Assembly (NCBI RefSeq): GCF_000381545.1
Contig: NZ_KB906699.1
Location: forward strand, 1-37,518
DNA from: Rhodonellum psychrophilum GCM71 = DSM 17998
GTDB taxonomy: Bacteria > Bacteroidota > Bacteroidia > Cytophagales > Cyclobacteriaceae
DNA length: 37,518 nucleotides
Reading direction: 5' to 3'
Shown: positions 17,406-25,331 of the stretch, piece by piece
How positions within the stretch are numbered: position 1 is the first letter of the stretch
Layout: the number at the start of each line of letters is the position of its first letter
The notes under the pieces: model-generated
Seen by the model: only the letters and a program-made list of their open reading frames with translations
Database searches by the model: none
What the model was told of the DNA's origin: nothing
Position numbers and translations under genes: made by a program

Positions 17406-18511
17406 TGGGGATCCTCTCACTATCTCTCGTGGTTTTATTGTTGTTCCAGGACTTCGTATTGATTTTATTATTAAAGGACAATTTTAAGCGGTATAAAACC
17501 GGAAATCTCCCTTCATACCCACGCGCCAGCATCTTGATTCCTTCTCGAAATGAAGCCAACAATCTCCCCGGATGTCTTTCCTCTTTGGAAAAACTGAGTT
17601 ATCCTTCGGACAAAATTCAATTCATTTTGGGAGATGACCACAGTACCGATGCCACCAAATCCATCCTGGAAGCTTGGGTGAAAACCATGCCCAATGCAGC
17701 ATTCATTTCCATTCAACCCAATCCGAAGCCTGAAAACCAGCTCAACGGCAAAGCAAATGCATTGGCACAAATGGGTGCAATGGCAAATGGAGAGGTATTG
17801 TTGTTTACGGACGCGGATTGTTTGGTCCCAGAAGGGTGGGTGGAAAAAATGATTGAAGGGTTGGGGCCAGAAGTGGGGATAGTGACCGGTATCACCACAA
17901 TAAAAGGAAAATCCAATTTCGAAAAATTCCAGGCCTTTGATTGGTGGCTCAGTTTGGGGATGGTTAAGGTGCTGGATGACTTGGGTGTTTCCATTACGGC
18001 AATGGGCAACAATATGCTCATTACCCGGGAAGCATACGATAAGGTTGGTGGTTTCGCAGGGATCCCATTCTCCCTAACAGAGGATTTTGAGATGGCCAGG
18101 AGCCTGAAGAATATTGGTTATAAAGGAGTCCACCAGATAAGTCCAGAAAACCTCATCGAGACAAAAGCACAATTGGATTTTTCAAGCTTATTGGAACAGC
18201 GCAAAAGGTGGATGGCCGGTGCTTTTACTTTGCCTGTCTATTGGAAGGTTTTGCTGGCGATCCAGGTGCTGTTTTTTCCAGCGATACTCCTAGTCCTTTG
18301 GTTTTTCCCCGTCATTGGGCTAGTAGCTTGGAATGTGAAGATTTTCTTACAGAGTCATTTCATCCACCGATTTGCAGTATATGCTGGGGAGAATTTAAAT
18401 TATTCGGATCTCCTTCTTTTTGAAATTTATTATATGATTACCGCTTGGTCTACGATAGTTTATTATTTTTGGCCTTCCAAAACGGATTGGAAAGGAAGGC
18501 AGTACTTATGA
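17405..18511 (+). CDS. Processive family-2 glycosyltransferase (membrane), second copy
   Basis: A 368-aa GT2 enzyme with an N-terminal helix, the catalytic core and C-terminal helices. Catalytic residues: GDD (76-78), TDADC (125-129), TED (215-217) and EQRKRW (254-259), the full processive set. It differs from the first GT2 of the cluster and has the classical TED motif. The start overlaps the deacetylase stop (TAATG), and its stop overlaps the TatD start (ATGA). Together with the deacetylase it resembles the synthase/deacetylase logic of PNAG-type polymers (Pga/Ica), but no PgaA-like or PgaD-like partner is seen. Confidence 0.88.
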   Translation: MGILSLSLVVLLLFQDFVLILLLKDNFKRYKTGNLPSYPRASILIPSRNEANNLPGCLSSLEKLSYPSDKIQFILGDDHSTDATKSILEAWVKTMPNAAFISIQPNPKPENQLNGKANALAQMGAMANGEVLLFTDADCLVPEGWVEKMIEGLGPEVGIVTGITTIKGKSNFEKFQAFDWWLSLGMVKVLDDLGVSITAMGNNMLITREAYDKVGGFAGIPFSLTEDFEMARSLKNIGYKGVHQISPENLIETKAQLDFSSLLEQRKRWMAGAFTLPVYWKVLLAIQVLFFPAILLVLWFFPVIGLVAWNVKIFLQSHFIHRFAVYAGENLNYSDLLLFEIYYMITAWSTIVYYFWPSKTDWKGRQYL

Positions 18512-19278
18512 ATTTCACAGATACGCATGCGCATATTTATTCATCAAAATTTGACGGCGACAGGGCTGAGATTATAGGGCGCTCCGTTCAAAATGGGGTC
18601 CACAAGATCTACATGCCCAATATCAGTGTGGAATCCATCGATCCAATGCTGGATGCCGAATCAAAATACCCCGGAATATGCATTCCCATGATGGGGCTTC
18701 ACCCCTGTGATGTAAAGAAAGATTTTGCCAAGGAATTGTATGTGATGGAAGAATGGCTTGAAAAGCGTCCTTTTTCAGCGATCGGAGAAACTGGATTGGA
18801 TCTCTATTGGGACAAAACCTTCTTTGAGGAACAAAAAGAATCCCTAAAAATCCATATCAATTGGGCAAAGCAGAAAAATCTCCCCATTGTACTCCACTGT
18901 AGGGCATCGATGGATGAAACGATCAAGATCATCAGAGAAGAAAAAACAGCTGCCCTCAGGGGGATATTCCATTGCTTTTCAGGTTCGCTCGAACAAGCAA
19001 GGGAAATTATTGACTTGGGTTTCTTACTTGGGATTGGAGGAGTTTCCACATACAAGAATGGTGGTTTGGACAAAGTGTTTCCGGGAATTTCTCTGGAGCA
19101 TGTCGTCTTGGAAACAGACAGCCCATATTTGGCCCCCGTTCCTTTTCGCGGGAAAAGAAATTCCCCGGAGTATGTTCCGGTCATTGCCGAAAGGTTGAGT
19201 TTCTTGACTGGAAAAACAATACAAGAGGTCTCCATCATTACAGAACAGAATTCCCAAAATATATTTCATAGGTTTTAG
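18508..19278 (+). CDS. tatD: TatD-family metal-dependent hydrolase (DNase)
   Basis: A 256-aa TIM-barrel hydrolase. Metal-site motifs are all present: THAH (His7, His9), GETGLD, LHCRA, HCFSG and ETDSPYLAP. The family has 3'-5' DNase activity and roles in DNA repair or quality control. The longer open frame reaches back into the GT2 gene, but the ATG at 18508, overlapping the GT2 stop as ATGA, gives the usual MNFTDTHAH start. Its grouping with envelope genes is probably accidental. Confidence 0.93.
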   Translation: MNFTDTHAHIYSSKFDGDRAEIIGRSVQNGVHKIYMPNISVESIDPMLDAESKYPGICIPMMGLHPCDVKKDFAKELYVMEEWLEKRPFSAIGETGLDLYWDKTFFEEQKESLKIHINWAKQKNLPIVLHCRASMDETIKIIREEKTAALRGIFHCFSGSLEQAREIIDLGFLLGIGGVSTYKNGGLDKVFPGISLEHVVLETDSPYLAPVPFRGKRNSPEYVPVIAERLSFLTGKTIQEVSIITEQNSQNIFHRF

Positions 19279-19280
19279 CG

Positions 19281-20357
19281 ATGAACTACAAAATAGTAAG
19301 ACTCAGTACTGCCGCAAAAGACGATATAACCTCATCGGTTTTGATCATATATACAGGTGGGACACTAGGTATGGCCTACGACGAATCCGGGGCGTTGGTA
19401 CCTTTTAATTTTGGTCAAATTCTTGAGAAGATCCCCACACTCACGAGCATGAATATTGCGATCACGGTAATTTCTTTTCCGGAGCCTATTGATTCCTCGA
19501 ATGTCAACATGCAGCACTGGGTGGATATGGCCTATATCATTTATGAAAATTACGACAGCTATGATGGGTATGTCGTGCTTCATGGGACAGACACGATGGC
19601 GTATTCCGCATCAATGATGAGCTTTATGTTGAGCGGTCTGAGTAAGCCTGTGATTTTCACTGGCGCACAATTGCCCATCTCCGCAATGAGATCAGATGCC
19701 AGGGAAAATCTGATGACCGCCTTGGAAATTGCCACCGCAAAAGCCAACGGTAAACCCATTGTTCCTGAAGTTTGTATATTTTTCAACCATAAATTATTGA
19801 GGGGAAACAGGTCCAAAAAAGTTCAAAGCATACATTTTGATGCGTTTGAATCGGAAAATTATCCACCACTGGCTGAGGCGGGCATCATCATAGATTATAA
19901 TTATGCGGCCATCAGGCCTTACGAAGAAGGAAGAGAATTGAAATATTTCAATGGTTTAGACAACCGCGTGATGGTCATCAAACTTTTTCCTGGGATTACC
20001 TCCAAGATTATAGATAGCTGTCTAAATATTGAAGGGATTCGTGGAGTGGTGTTGGAAACCTATGGTTCAGGCAATAGCCCAAGCGAACCTTGGTTTATTC
20101 AATGTATGGAAAGGGCTGTCAAAAAGGGGATCATTATATTGAATGTGTCCCAATGTAACGGGGGCAGGGTCATCCAGGGAAGATACGAGACGAGCAAGGA
20201 TCTTAAGAGGGTAGGGATTTTAAGTGGAGGAGACATCACCACAGAGGCAGCCATCACGAAGATGATGTTTCTTCTGGCCAATGAAACCGAGGAGCATATT
20301 ATAAGAAGGAAGCTGATCACCTCTTTGGCGGGAGAAATGTCATTGCCCGGGTTTTGA
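19281..20357 (+). CDS. ansA: Type I L-asparaginase (cytoplasmic)
   Basis: Hydrolyses L-asparagine to aspartate and ammonia. The 358-aa protein has the two asparaginase signatures: IIYTGGTLGM with the nucleophilic Thr, and VVLHGTDTMAYSASMMSFML with the second Thr-Asp pair. No signal peptide is present, which supports the cytoplasmic type I enzyme. It begins 2 nt after the TatD stop, so it is probably the last gene of the run. No terminator hairpin is obvious after its stop. Confidence 0.94.
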   Translation: MNYKIVRLSTAAKDDITSSVLIIYTGGTLGMAYDESGALVPFNFGQILEKIPTLTSMNIAITVISFPEPIDSSNVNMQHWVDMAYIIYENYDSYDGYVVLHGTDTMAYSASMMSFMLSGLSKPVIFTGAQLPISAMRSDARENLMTALEIATAKANGKPIVPEVCIFFNHKLLRGNRSKKVQSIHFDAFESENYPPLAEAGIIIDYNYAAIRPYEEGRELKYFNGLDNRVMVIKLFPGITSKIIDSCLNIEGIRGVVLETYGSGNSPSEPWFIQCMERAVKKGIIILNVSQCNGGRVIQGRYETSKDLKRVGILSGGDITTEAAITKMMFLLANETEEHIIRRKLITSLAGEMSLPGF

Positions 20358-20479
20358 TAGATGTTTTTTTATAGATTCACCACATTAAATGAGAAACAGA
20401 GCGAACTTTCTCTACGGAAGTTAGGATTGGCTGAAATTTTTAATTTTCTTTGCACTCCGATTCAGCTGAGGTATCAAAT

Positions 20480-20566
20480 AGAGAGGTGTCCGAGTGGTTG
20501 AAGGAGCACGCCTGGAAAGTGTGTATACTCGTGAGGGTATCGAGGGTTCGAATCCCTTCCTCTCTG
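20480..20566 (+). tRNA. tRNA-Ser (anticodon GGA)
   Basis: The sequence folds as a class II tRNA. The acceptor stem AGAGAGG pairs with CCTCTCT, the D-stem is TCC/GGA, the anticodon stem CACGC/GTGTG holds loop CTGGAAA with anticodon GGA (20514-20516). The long variable arm is typical of tRNA-Ser. The T-loop is TTCGAAT, the discriminator is G, and CCA is not encoded. A TTTCTTTG box (20445-20452) upstream is a weak -7 candidate. Confidence 0.95.
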
Positions 20567-20573
20567 CATTATT

Positions 20574-20618
20574 AATCCCTAACTGTCTAAAAATATGATA
20601 GTTAGGGATTTATTTTTT
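20574..20618 (+). terminator. Terminator of tRNA-Ser
   Basis: AATCCCTAACT (20574-20584) pairs perfectly with AGTTAGGGATT (20600-20610) and is followed by a T-rich run. It starts 8 nt after the tRNA. Confidence 0.8.
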
Positions 20619-20946
20619 AAGAGGGTAGTTGATTGTGTTTTCGATTTTTTTACTCAATCAAAGAAAAAACTTTCAAAGTTGAGTCAAATACCTATTCTAA
20701 TAACCCATGACTGACCCAAGTATTCAGTCCCTTCATTTCGAAAGTTTCTGTTTGATTCATTCATGCAGGAATTTTCTTTCACCATCATCCAAGTGTTCAT
20801 CTTGCTGAAATTTGCCAGTCAATCACTCTTCTGACTGCGGTACCCAGCTGGAATATCTCAAGATTAAAAAAAGGCCAATGCCAATTGTCTTTCTGTTTTA
20901 AAACTTCAGACAATTAGAGTTGGCCTAATGTAAATTAAAATAATTT
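20619..20946. other. Non-coding gap between tRNA-Ser and the decayed element, with one minus-strand hairpin
   Basis: No gene was supported. Several short frames are broken by stops in all six frames. The only structure is the inverted repeat at 20872-20926. This stretch probably consists of decayed DNA inserted next to the tRNA. Confidence 0.5.
20866..20926 (-). terminator. Imperfect hairpin, likely terminator of the baeRF-hpf transcript
   Basis: A 19-nt arm at 20872-20890 pairs with 20908-20926 (outer AGGCCAA and inner AATTGTCT match, five bases between do not). On the minus strand it is followed by seven Ts. It is about 200 nt after the HPF stop, with the decayed element in between. It may instead belong to that element. 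Confidence 0.5.
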
Positions 20947-21127
20947 TTATTTGCTGATTTAATCGGTGTTGTGTATTGCCTCTTCCATTCTAGCATGAAA
21001 TAGTTTAATAATCAGTCAGTTGTTTACTGTTTTTGATTTCACCATATTGGTAATACGGGTTATTCTCCAGTCGGTCTGATTTTTTTGCATCTCAACTCCT
21101 GGAGTAAAGCCAATACATGTTTTGGGT
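20947..21127 (-). repeat. Decayed coding element, copy A
   Basis: This stretch matches 35300-35486 in the same orientation over roughly 180 bp, at about two-thirds identity by eye. On the minus strand, 21008-21043 still codes for GEIKNSKQLTDY, while copy B codes for GEAKNSKQVTDY; most changes are silent or conservative. Both copies then carry stops or frameshifts. It abuts the stop codon of the HPF gene, as copy B abuts the stop codon of its own neighbour. The protein family was not recognised. Confidence 0.65.
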
Positions 21128-21442
21128 TTAATGATTTTTCATCCGTCCAAGCCTGGTACTTAGCAAATTTTTCAATTTATCAACCGCTCCTTTTACTGCA
21201 TGTTCATCTGAATCGGCTTGGTTGGTCACCGCAAGTGGCTGCATACCCTCTACTCGAGCTTCAAGCAAACAGCGCCTGTCCTCAGGCCCTTCCTTACTTC
21301 CGTTTTCATCCGAAAGGTGAACTTCTATTCTTGTGATTTGTCCATTGAACCTGTCTAGATCTTTGGCTATAAGTTCAGAAAACCAAGCGATTTTATTTTC
21401 GCTTATTTCTACATTTTTGTCGGTGTTTATCTGGATTTTCAT
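21128..21442 (-). CDS. HPF/RaiA-family ribosome-associated protein
   Basis: A 104-aa protein with the short HPF/RaiA (YfiA) layout: MKIQINTDKNVEIS, then ITRIEVHLSDENGSKEGPEDRRCLLEARV, then a C-terminal helix with AVKGAVDKLKNLLSTRLGRM. Family members bind the 30S decoding region and either form hibernating 100S dimers or protect 70S ribosomes in stationary phase. It lacks the C-terminal domain of the long HPF form. The central 'SDENGSKEGPEDRRCLLE' phrase resembles the variant associated with sigma-54 modulation/ribosome-associated proteins. It follows the baeRF gene on the same strand after 107 nt; the pairing suggests a shared stress role. A TAATTTTG box (21461-21468) could give it an extra promoter. 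Confidence 0.83.
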   Translation of the reverse strand: MKIQINTDKNVEISENKIAWFSELIAKDLDRFNGQITRIEVHLSDENGSKEGPEDRRCLLEARVEGMQPLAVTNQADSDEHAVKGAVDKLKNLLSTRLGRMKNH

Positions 21443-21549
21443 TTGTTTTTATTTTTTATTCAAAATTAAAGGGAAGCTCCCTGTAGGAAAGTTTATTCCC
21501 TTCATCATTTTTTTATTTAATCCCCACAAGTCTATTTACTTCTCTTAAA

Positions 21550-22704
21550 TCAATAACGGTATATGGCCGCAAGACCTGTTTCGGAGGGCATACTTTCAGT
21601 AGGAACCACGATGACTTTTCCACCCATCTTCATGACCAATTCCCCCATATCGTCCAAAAGATCATCAACTCGCGGATTGTCCAAGTCCTTCTTTTGTGTA
21701 TTTCCAGTAACCAAATTGGTAATCCGAACAGCGATCACCCTATCTGCTTCTACGAGAAGGGTGTCAATTCTGCCTTCCACAGCCGCAATGGCTACCTCTA
21801 TATAGTCATCGCTGCCTTTTCCATTGGCTCTTTCCTGCTCAAACCTATCCACTGTATTTTTTAATCTTTTTAAATATTCCGGTTCCATGACCTCCCAAGC
21901 CCTTTGGGCAAGAATTTCTTTTGAGACCGATTTAGGGTTTACGGTAATCCCTTTCTCCAACAACAGTGGGTTGATGTTCACTTCGTGAAATTGATGATGG
22001 TGCTCTGGTAAAGCCGCCAGAATAAGGGGCAGACCTGTAGGCCTCGAATAATTTTCATAAATTGACTTTCCAATCACACGGAAAAAACGTTCGGCATCCA
22101 AGTCCATTTCTTCTTTTTTGCCTCCGTGGCCATGGTGCATATTTGAGCTCTCACCACCCGAGCCACCATAGGAGGCAACGGTAGTGTGTTTATCTGTCAA
22201 TTCATCTCCCAGTGCATCTTCGATCGTTGCGGGTACATCTTCGGAGAGTACTATCGGATCCAATGAATGCCTGTTCCCTTCAAATAGCTGGATATCGTGG
22301 TGGCTTACACCCAAAACATGAAATCGGTCAGTGGACTGCAAATATTTCCGGAGCGGTTTTGTATGGAAACTGTCCGCTGCAATGGCTAATTCCTCCACGG
22401 AAACCTTTAATTTAATGACTTCAAAACGGCCATTTGTGCTGAGTACTGCAAGACCCTCAGTAGTATGGTTCCAAAAATCAGCATCTTCAGCAAGTTTTTT
22501 TAGCGGCTCAAGATGGGTGGTCGTCTCAGTTGTTGAATATTTGGTCAATATGGATTTTTCGAGTTCCTTGATCAGATTGTTAAACCTGATTGGATCCTGA
22601 AGATTTTCAGGATGGGACCTGTGCGTGGGCATGTAAAGCGATAGACAAAGCTCCTCATTCACGTTCAGAAGCTCTTGAATCAGTTTTTCGGTTAGTAATT
22701 TCAT
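21550..22704 (-). CDS. Bacterial archaeo-eukaryotic release factor-like protein (baeRF, probably family 3)
   Basis: A 384-aa protein whose domains resemble eRF1/Pelota. Residues ~125-245 match the middle domain. The loop HGHGGK (191-196), followed by DLDAERFFRVIGKSIYENY, lines up with the eRF1 'HGRGGQSA.RF.R.R...' loop. Here Lys196 stands where the catalytic Gln of GGQ would be. Residues ~255-384 match the C-terminal domain, with AVEGRIDTLLVE and the closing GLAAIYRY, like the 'GGIAAILRY' end of Pelota/eRF1. A His-rich stretch (MHHGHGG, then EHHHQFH) is notable. The bacterial baeRF families are predicted to act on ribosomes as rescue or release factors, with little experimental work that I recall. 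It precedes the HPF-like gene. The ATG at 22704 fits a helical N-terminus. Confidence 0.8.
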   Translation of the reverse strand: MKLLTEKLIQELLNVNEELCLSLYMPTHRSHPENLQDPIRFNNLIKELEKSILTKYSTTETTTHLEPLKKLAEDADFWNHTTEGLAVLSTNGRFEVIKLKVSVEELAIAADSFHTKPLRKYLQSTDRFHVLGVSHHDIQLFEGNRHSLDPIVLSEDVPATIEDALGDELTDKHTTVASYGGSGGESSNMHHGHGGKKEEMDLDAERFFRVIGKSIYENYSRPTGLPLILAALPEHHHQFHEVNINPLLLEKGITVNPKSVSKEILAQRAWEVMEPEYLKRLKNTVDRFEQERANGKGSDDYIEVAIAAVEGRIDTLLVEADRVIAVRITNLVTGNTQKKDLDNPRVDDLLDDMGELVMKMGGKVIVVPTESMPSETGLAAIYRY

Positions 22705-23503
22705 ATTTTTCTTTCGTTAGTAATAAATTAGGTTTCATTTTAGAATATGAGGCAAAATAGCATTCAAAAAATGCCGTGAAAATCACGTGTTTCGTAAAGA
22801 TAGATTTTTCAAAGTTTAAAAATGTTACTTAAATTTAGGGAATAGTTACATTATTATTGTCTTTTCACCTTGAGGGCAGTGATAAAGTCAAAATCAATTT
22901 CTCCGAACTTCTTTGTTAGGAAAACCTAAGAATAAAATCCACGCAAAGAATCTTGTTCCAGCCCGAAATAGCCTTTTTTGGTTAGGAAATAGCCAAAACT
23001 TAGCCCTATTGGATTGGAAAGCGGGATTTTTCAGGGGCTTTTATTTCAAAGAGATTTAGTTTTTAACAGGGCCCAAAAAAAGACAATCCTTATGCGAATA
23101 TTCACAGCTAAACCGATTGTTTTTCAGTGATATAGCAGTAAGTTTATTCCCTGGAAAAATGGTTACAGGGACTTGTCCTTGTCTCCGCTGACAACTTGAA
23201 TTGGAGAAAGGAAGTGTGGCGCAGGGTAATGGAGGATTTCAGACTCTTTTTTTCATCAATTGATTCAACAGCATTTAAACTCCCTTTACCGTAATAGTTT
23301 TTCCGTTCACATAATTTGTCTAATGTGTTCAAAATAGATGATTTAGCTTGCAAAGAATATAAATACAGTGACGAAATTTAAACTATCTAAAAAAATTATG
23401 ATTGTATCCATTGCAATTTGAATTGAAAAAATGATAACTTTAAAATTCAATATTATTCAAGAAACCATTAACCTTTATCTAAAGTCTATTTAAAATCTAA
23501 ATT
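22705..23503. other. 799-nt gap without a supported gene, between baeRF and exbB
   Basis: The gap separates two divergent genes, so both promoters should lie here. Near baeRF, CGTGA-AAA-TCACG (22775-22787) is a perfect short palindrome that could be an operator. Near exbB there is a promoter candidate (listed separately). GAAATAGCC occurs twice around 22960-22995. A minus-strand frame of 69 codons (23144-23353) has no recognisable content and is not called. No known structured RNA was recognised. Confidence 0.5.
23411..23442 (+). promoter_or_regulatory. Candidate promoter of the exbB operon
   Basis: TTG at 23411-23413, 21 nt of spacer, then TAACTTTA at 23435-23442, one base off the TAnnTTTG box. 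It lies about 61 nt before the ExbB start. Weak on its own. Confidence 0.3.
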
Positions 23504-24310
23504 ATGAGAAAGCTAATCACTTTGTTCATGCTTACTGGAATCCTTTTATCTCCGGTGATCTCGAAAGCTCAAGACGCAGCCACAGATGCTGCTGCTGTTG
23601 ACACAACTGAAACCGTTGAAATAGCTCCTGTAGCTGCTCCAACAATCGTGGATGATGAAATTATTGAGGAAGAGAAAGGCTTCCACCAAGTAATCAAGGA
23701 AAAATTCATTGAAGGTGATCCAGCTTACATGGCTCCGGTATTGATCTGTTTGATTTTGGGTCTAGCGGTTGCGCTTGAAAGAATCATTACTTTGAATCTA
23801 TCTACCACCAACACCAAGAAATTATTGCTTAGAGTGGAAGATGCATTGGAACAAGGAGGCATTGAAGCGGCAAAAGACGTTACAAAAAGCACAAAAGGTC
23901 CAGTCGCGTCCATTTTTACGCAAGGCTTGATGAGATATTCAGAAGGAATCGAGATGGTTGAAAAATCAATTATCGCCTATGGTTCTGTTGAAATGGGAAG
24001 ATTGGAAAAAGGTCTTATCTGGATCTCTCTTTTCATCTCTCTTGCTCCAATGCTTGGGTTTATGGGTACAGTTATCGGTATGATTGGTGCATTTGATGCA
24101 ATCGAAGCTGCTGGTGATATTTCTCCTTCGCTTGTAGCCGGTGGTATTAAGATCGCTCTTTTGACTACAGTTGCGGGTTTGATAGTTGCGATTATTTTGC
24201 AGTTGTTTTACAATTATTGTGTCGCTAAGATCGATTCTCTTGTCAACGACATGGAAGATGCTTCTATCTCTTTGGTAGACATTCTTGTAAGGTATAAACT
24301 GACGAAATAA
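23504..24310 (+). CDS. exbB: MotA/TolQ/ExbB proton channel family protein
   Basis: A 268-aa inner-membrane protein. Together with ExbD it turns the proton gradient into work on TonB or a similar rod. Residues 1-22 resemble a signal peptide (MRKLITLFMLTGILLSPVISKAQ), followed by an Ala/Glu-rich periplasmic linker. A helix lies at YMAPVLICLILGLAVALERII, and two C-terminal helices hold the family motif APMLGFMGTVIGMIGAFDAI and IALLTTVAGLIVAII. A cleaved or extra N-terminal segment is common in Bacteroidota ExbB proteins. It leads a four-gene operon with a 109-aa membrane protein and two ExbD genes. No TonB gene is nearby. Confidence 0.92.
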   Translation: MRKLITLFMLTGILLSPVISKAQDAATDAAAVDTTETVEIAPVAAPTIVDDEIIEEEKGFHQVIKEKFIEGDPAYMAPVLICLILGLAVALERIITLNLSTTNTKKLLLRVEDALEQGGIEAAKDVTKSTKGPVASIFTQGLMRYSEGIEMVEKSIIAYGSVEMGRLEKGLIWISLFISLAPMLGFMGTVIGMIGAFDAIEAAGDISPSLVAGGIKIALLTTVAGLIVAIILQLFYNYCVAKIDSLVNDMEDASISLVDILVRYKLTK

Positions 24311-24367
24311 TTGATTGTTGAATGAAAATTCAACAACCAATTGTTCATAACCTAGAAATAAATTAAT

Positions 24368-24697
24368 ATGGATATAACAGATATTTCCTTATACCTATCC
24401 TATGTTTTAGTATTAGTAGGTATAATTCTCGCAGTAGTAATGCCATTGATTAAGTCTTTAGATGATCCAAAAAGCCTAGGTAAAACATTAGCCGCTGTTG
24501 TAGGTTTGGTGATCATTTTCTTTATCGCTTATTCAATTTCAGACGGGGATGTGTTGCCCAAGTTTGCAGCAGAACCCTTTAATCTTACCGAAACATCATC
24601 TAAGTTAGTTGGTGGCGCGCTCATGACTGTCTATGTGTTGTTTTTCATCGCATTGGCAGGGATTGTCGTCACTGAAATTACTAAAGCTGTAAAATAA
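24368..24697 (+). CDS. Small membrane protein between exbB and exbD
   Basis: A 109-aa protein with three likely membrane helices: YLSYVLVLVGIILAVVMPLI, then a block at TLAAVVGLVIIFFIAYSI, and a C-terminal block at GGALMTVYVLFFIALAGIVV. I recognise it only as the small protein that commonly sits at this place in Bacteroidota exbB-exbD operons; no role is known to me. It starts 57 nt after exbB, and its stop overlaps the first exbD start by one base (TAATG). It could be an accessory subunit of the proton-channel complex (inference). Confidence 0.8.
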   Translation: MDITDISLYLSYVLVLVGIILAVVMPLIKSLDDPKSLGKTLAAVVGLVIIFFIAYSISDGDVLPKFAAEPFNLTETSSKLVGGALMTVYVLFFIALAGIVVTEITKAVK

Positions 24698-25329
24698 TGG
24701 CAAGGAAGAAATCAAGAATGAGTACGGAGGTAAGTACAGGGTCGATGGCGGATATCGCTTTCCTGCTCCTTATCTTCTTCCTCGTTACCACCACAATTGC
24801 TTCGGACAAGGGTATTCTTAATATTCTTCCTCCAAAGCAAGATCCGAACGTACCGCCACCTGATATCAAGAAGAATGAGCGTAACATTTTCAACATACTT
24901 GTAAATGCAAATGATCAGCTTCTGGTAGAAGGAGAATACTTGGACAATACCGAATCTTTATCTGACGATGTGAAAGCATTTATTTTGAATTTTGGTATTC
25001 CAGATTCAGAATATGCCGAATTGTACAACGGGTTGCCTGCAACATTGAAGGCAAAGTCGAACAAGGATCCAAGTTCTTCAGATCATCCTGGTGAGGCTGT
25101 TGTCTCAATCAAAACCAATAGGGGTACTAGCTACGAGCGGTATCTTGAAGTTCTTGATCAAGTCAAAAGAGCTTATTTTGAGATCTATGCGGAAAGGGTT
25201 GGCATCACAGCCGATCAATACAGAGCACTTACTGGGAAATCAGCCTCAGAGAAAGATCTTCAGGACAGAGGGAAAGAAGGAATTCCTATGGCGATTTCAA
25301 TTGCTGAACCAGATAAAATAGGAAGTTAA
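24697..25329 (+). CDS. exbD: Biopolymer transport protein ExbD/TolR, longer copy
   Basis: A 210-aa protein with a single N-terminal helix carrying the essential Asp (Asp19 in SMADIAFLLLIFFLVTT), which takes part in proton movement, and a periplasmic domain. At 210 aa it is longer than the usual ~140 aa, with an extra C-terminal region (VGITADQYRALTGKSASEKDL) of unknown role. It starts on the stop of the small membrane protein and is followed by the second exbD after 2 nt. The two copies probably form one ExbD hetero-complex. Confidence 0.92.
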   Translation: MARKKSRMSTEVSTGSMADIAFLLLIFFLVTTTIASDKGILNILPPKQDPNVPPPDIKKNERNIFNILVNANDQLLVEGEYLDNTESLSDDVKAFILNFGIPDSEYAELYNGLPATLKAKSNKDPSSSDHPGEAVVSIKTNRGTSYERYLEVLDQVKRAYFEIYAERVGITADQYRALTGKSASEKDLQDRGKEGIPMAISIAEPDKIGS

Positions 25330-25331
25330 TT

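Noticed and set aside
22775-22787. CGTGA-AAA-TCACG palindrome upstream of baeRF as a CRP/FNR-like operator
   Set aside because: The half-sites resemble TGTGA/TCACA only in part, the spacer is 3 nt rather than 6, and no regulator is in the window; noted in the gap entry only.
23144-23353. 69-codon minus-strand frame in the baeRF-exbB gap
   Set aside because: Low-complexity Ser/Lys-rich content, no recognisable motif or neighbour spacing that supports a gene.
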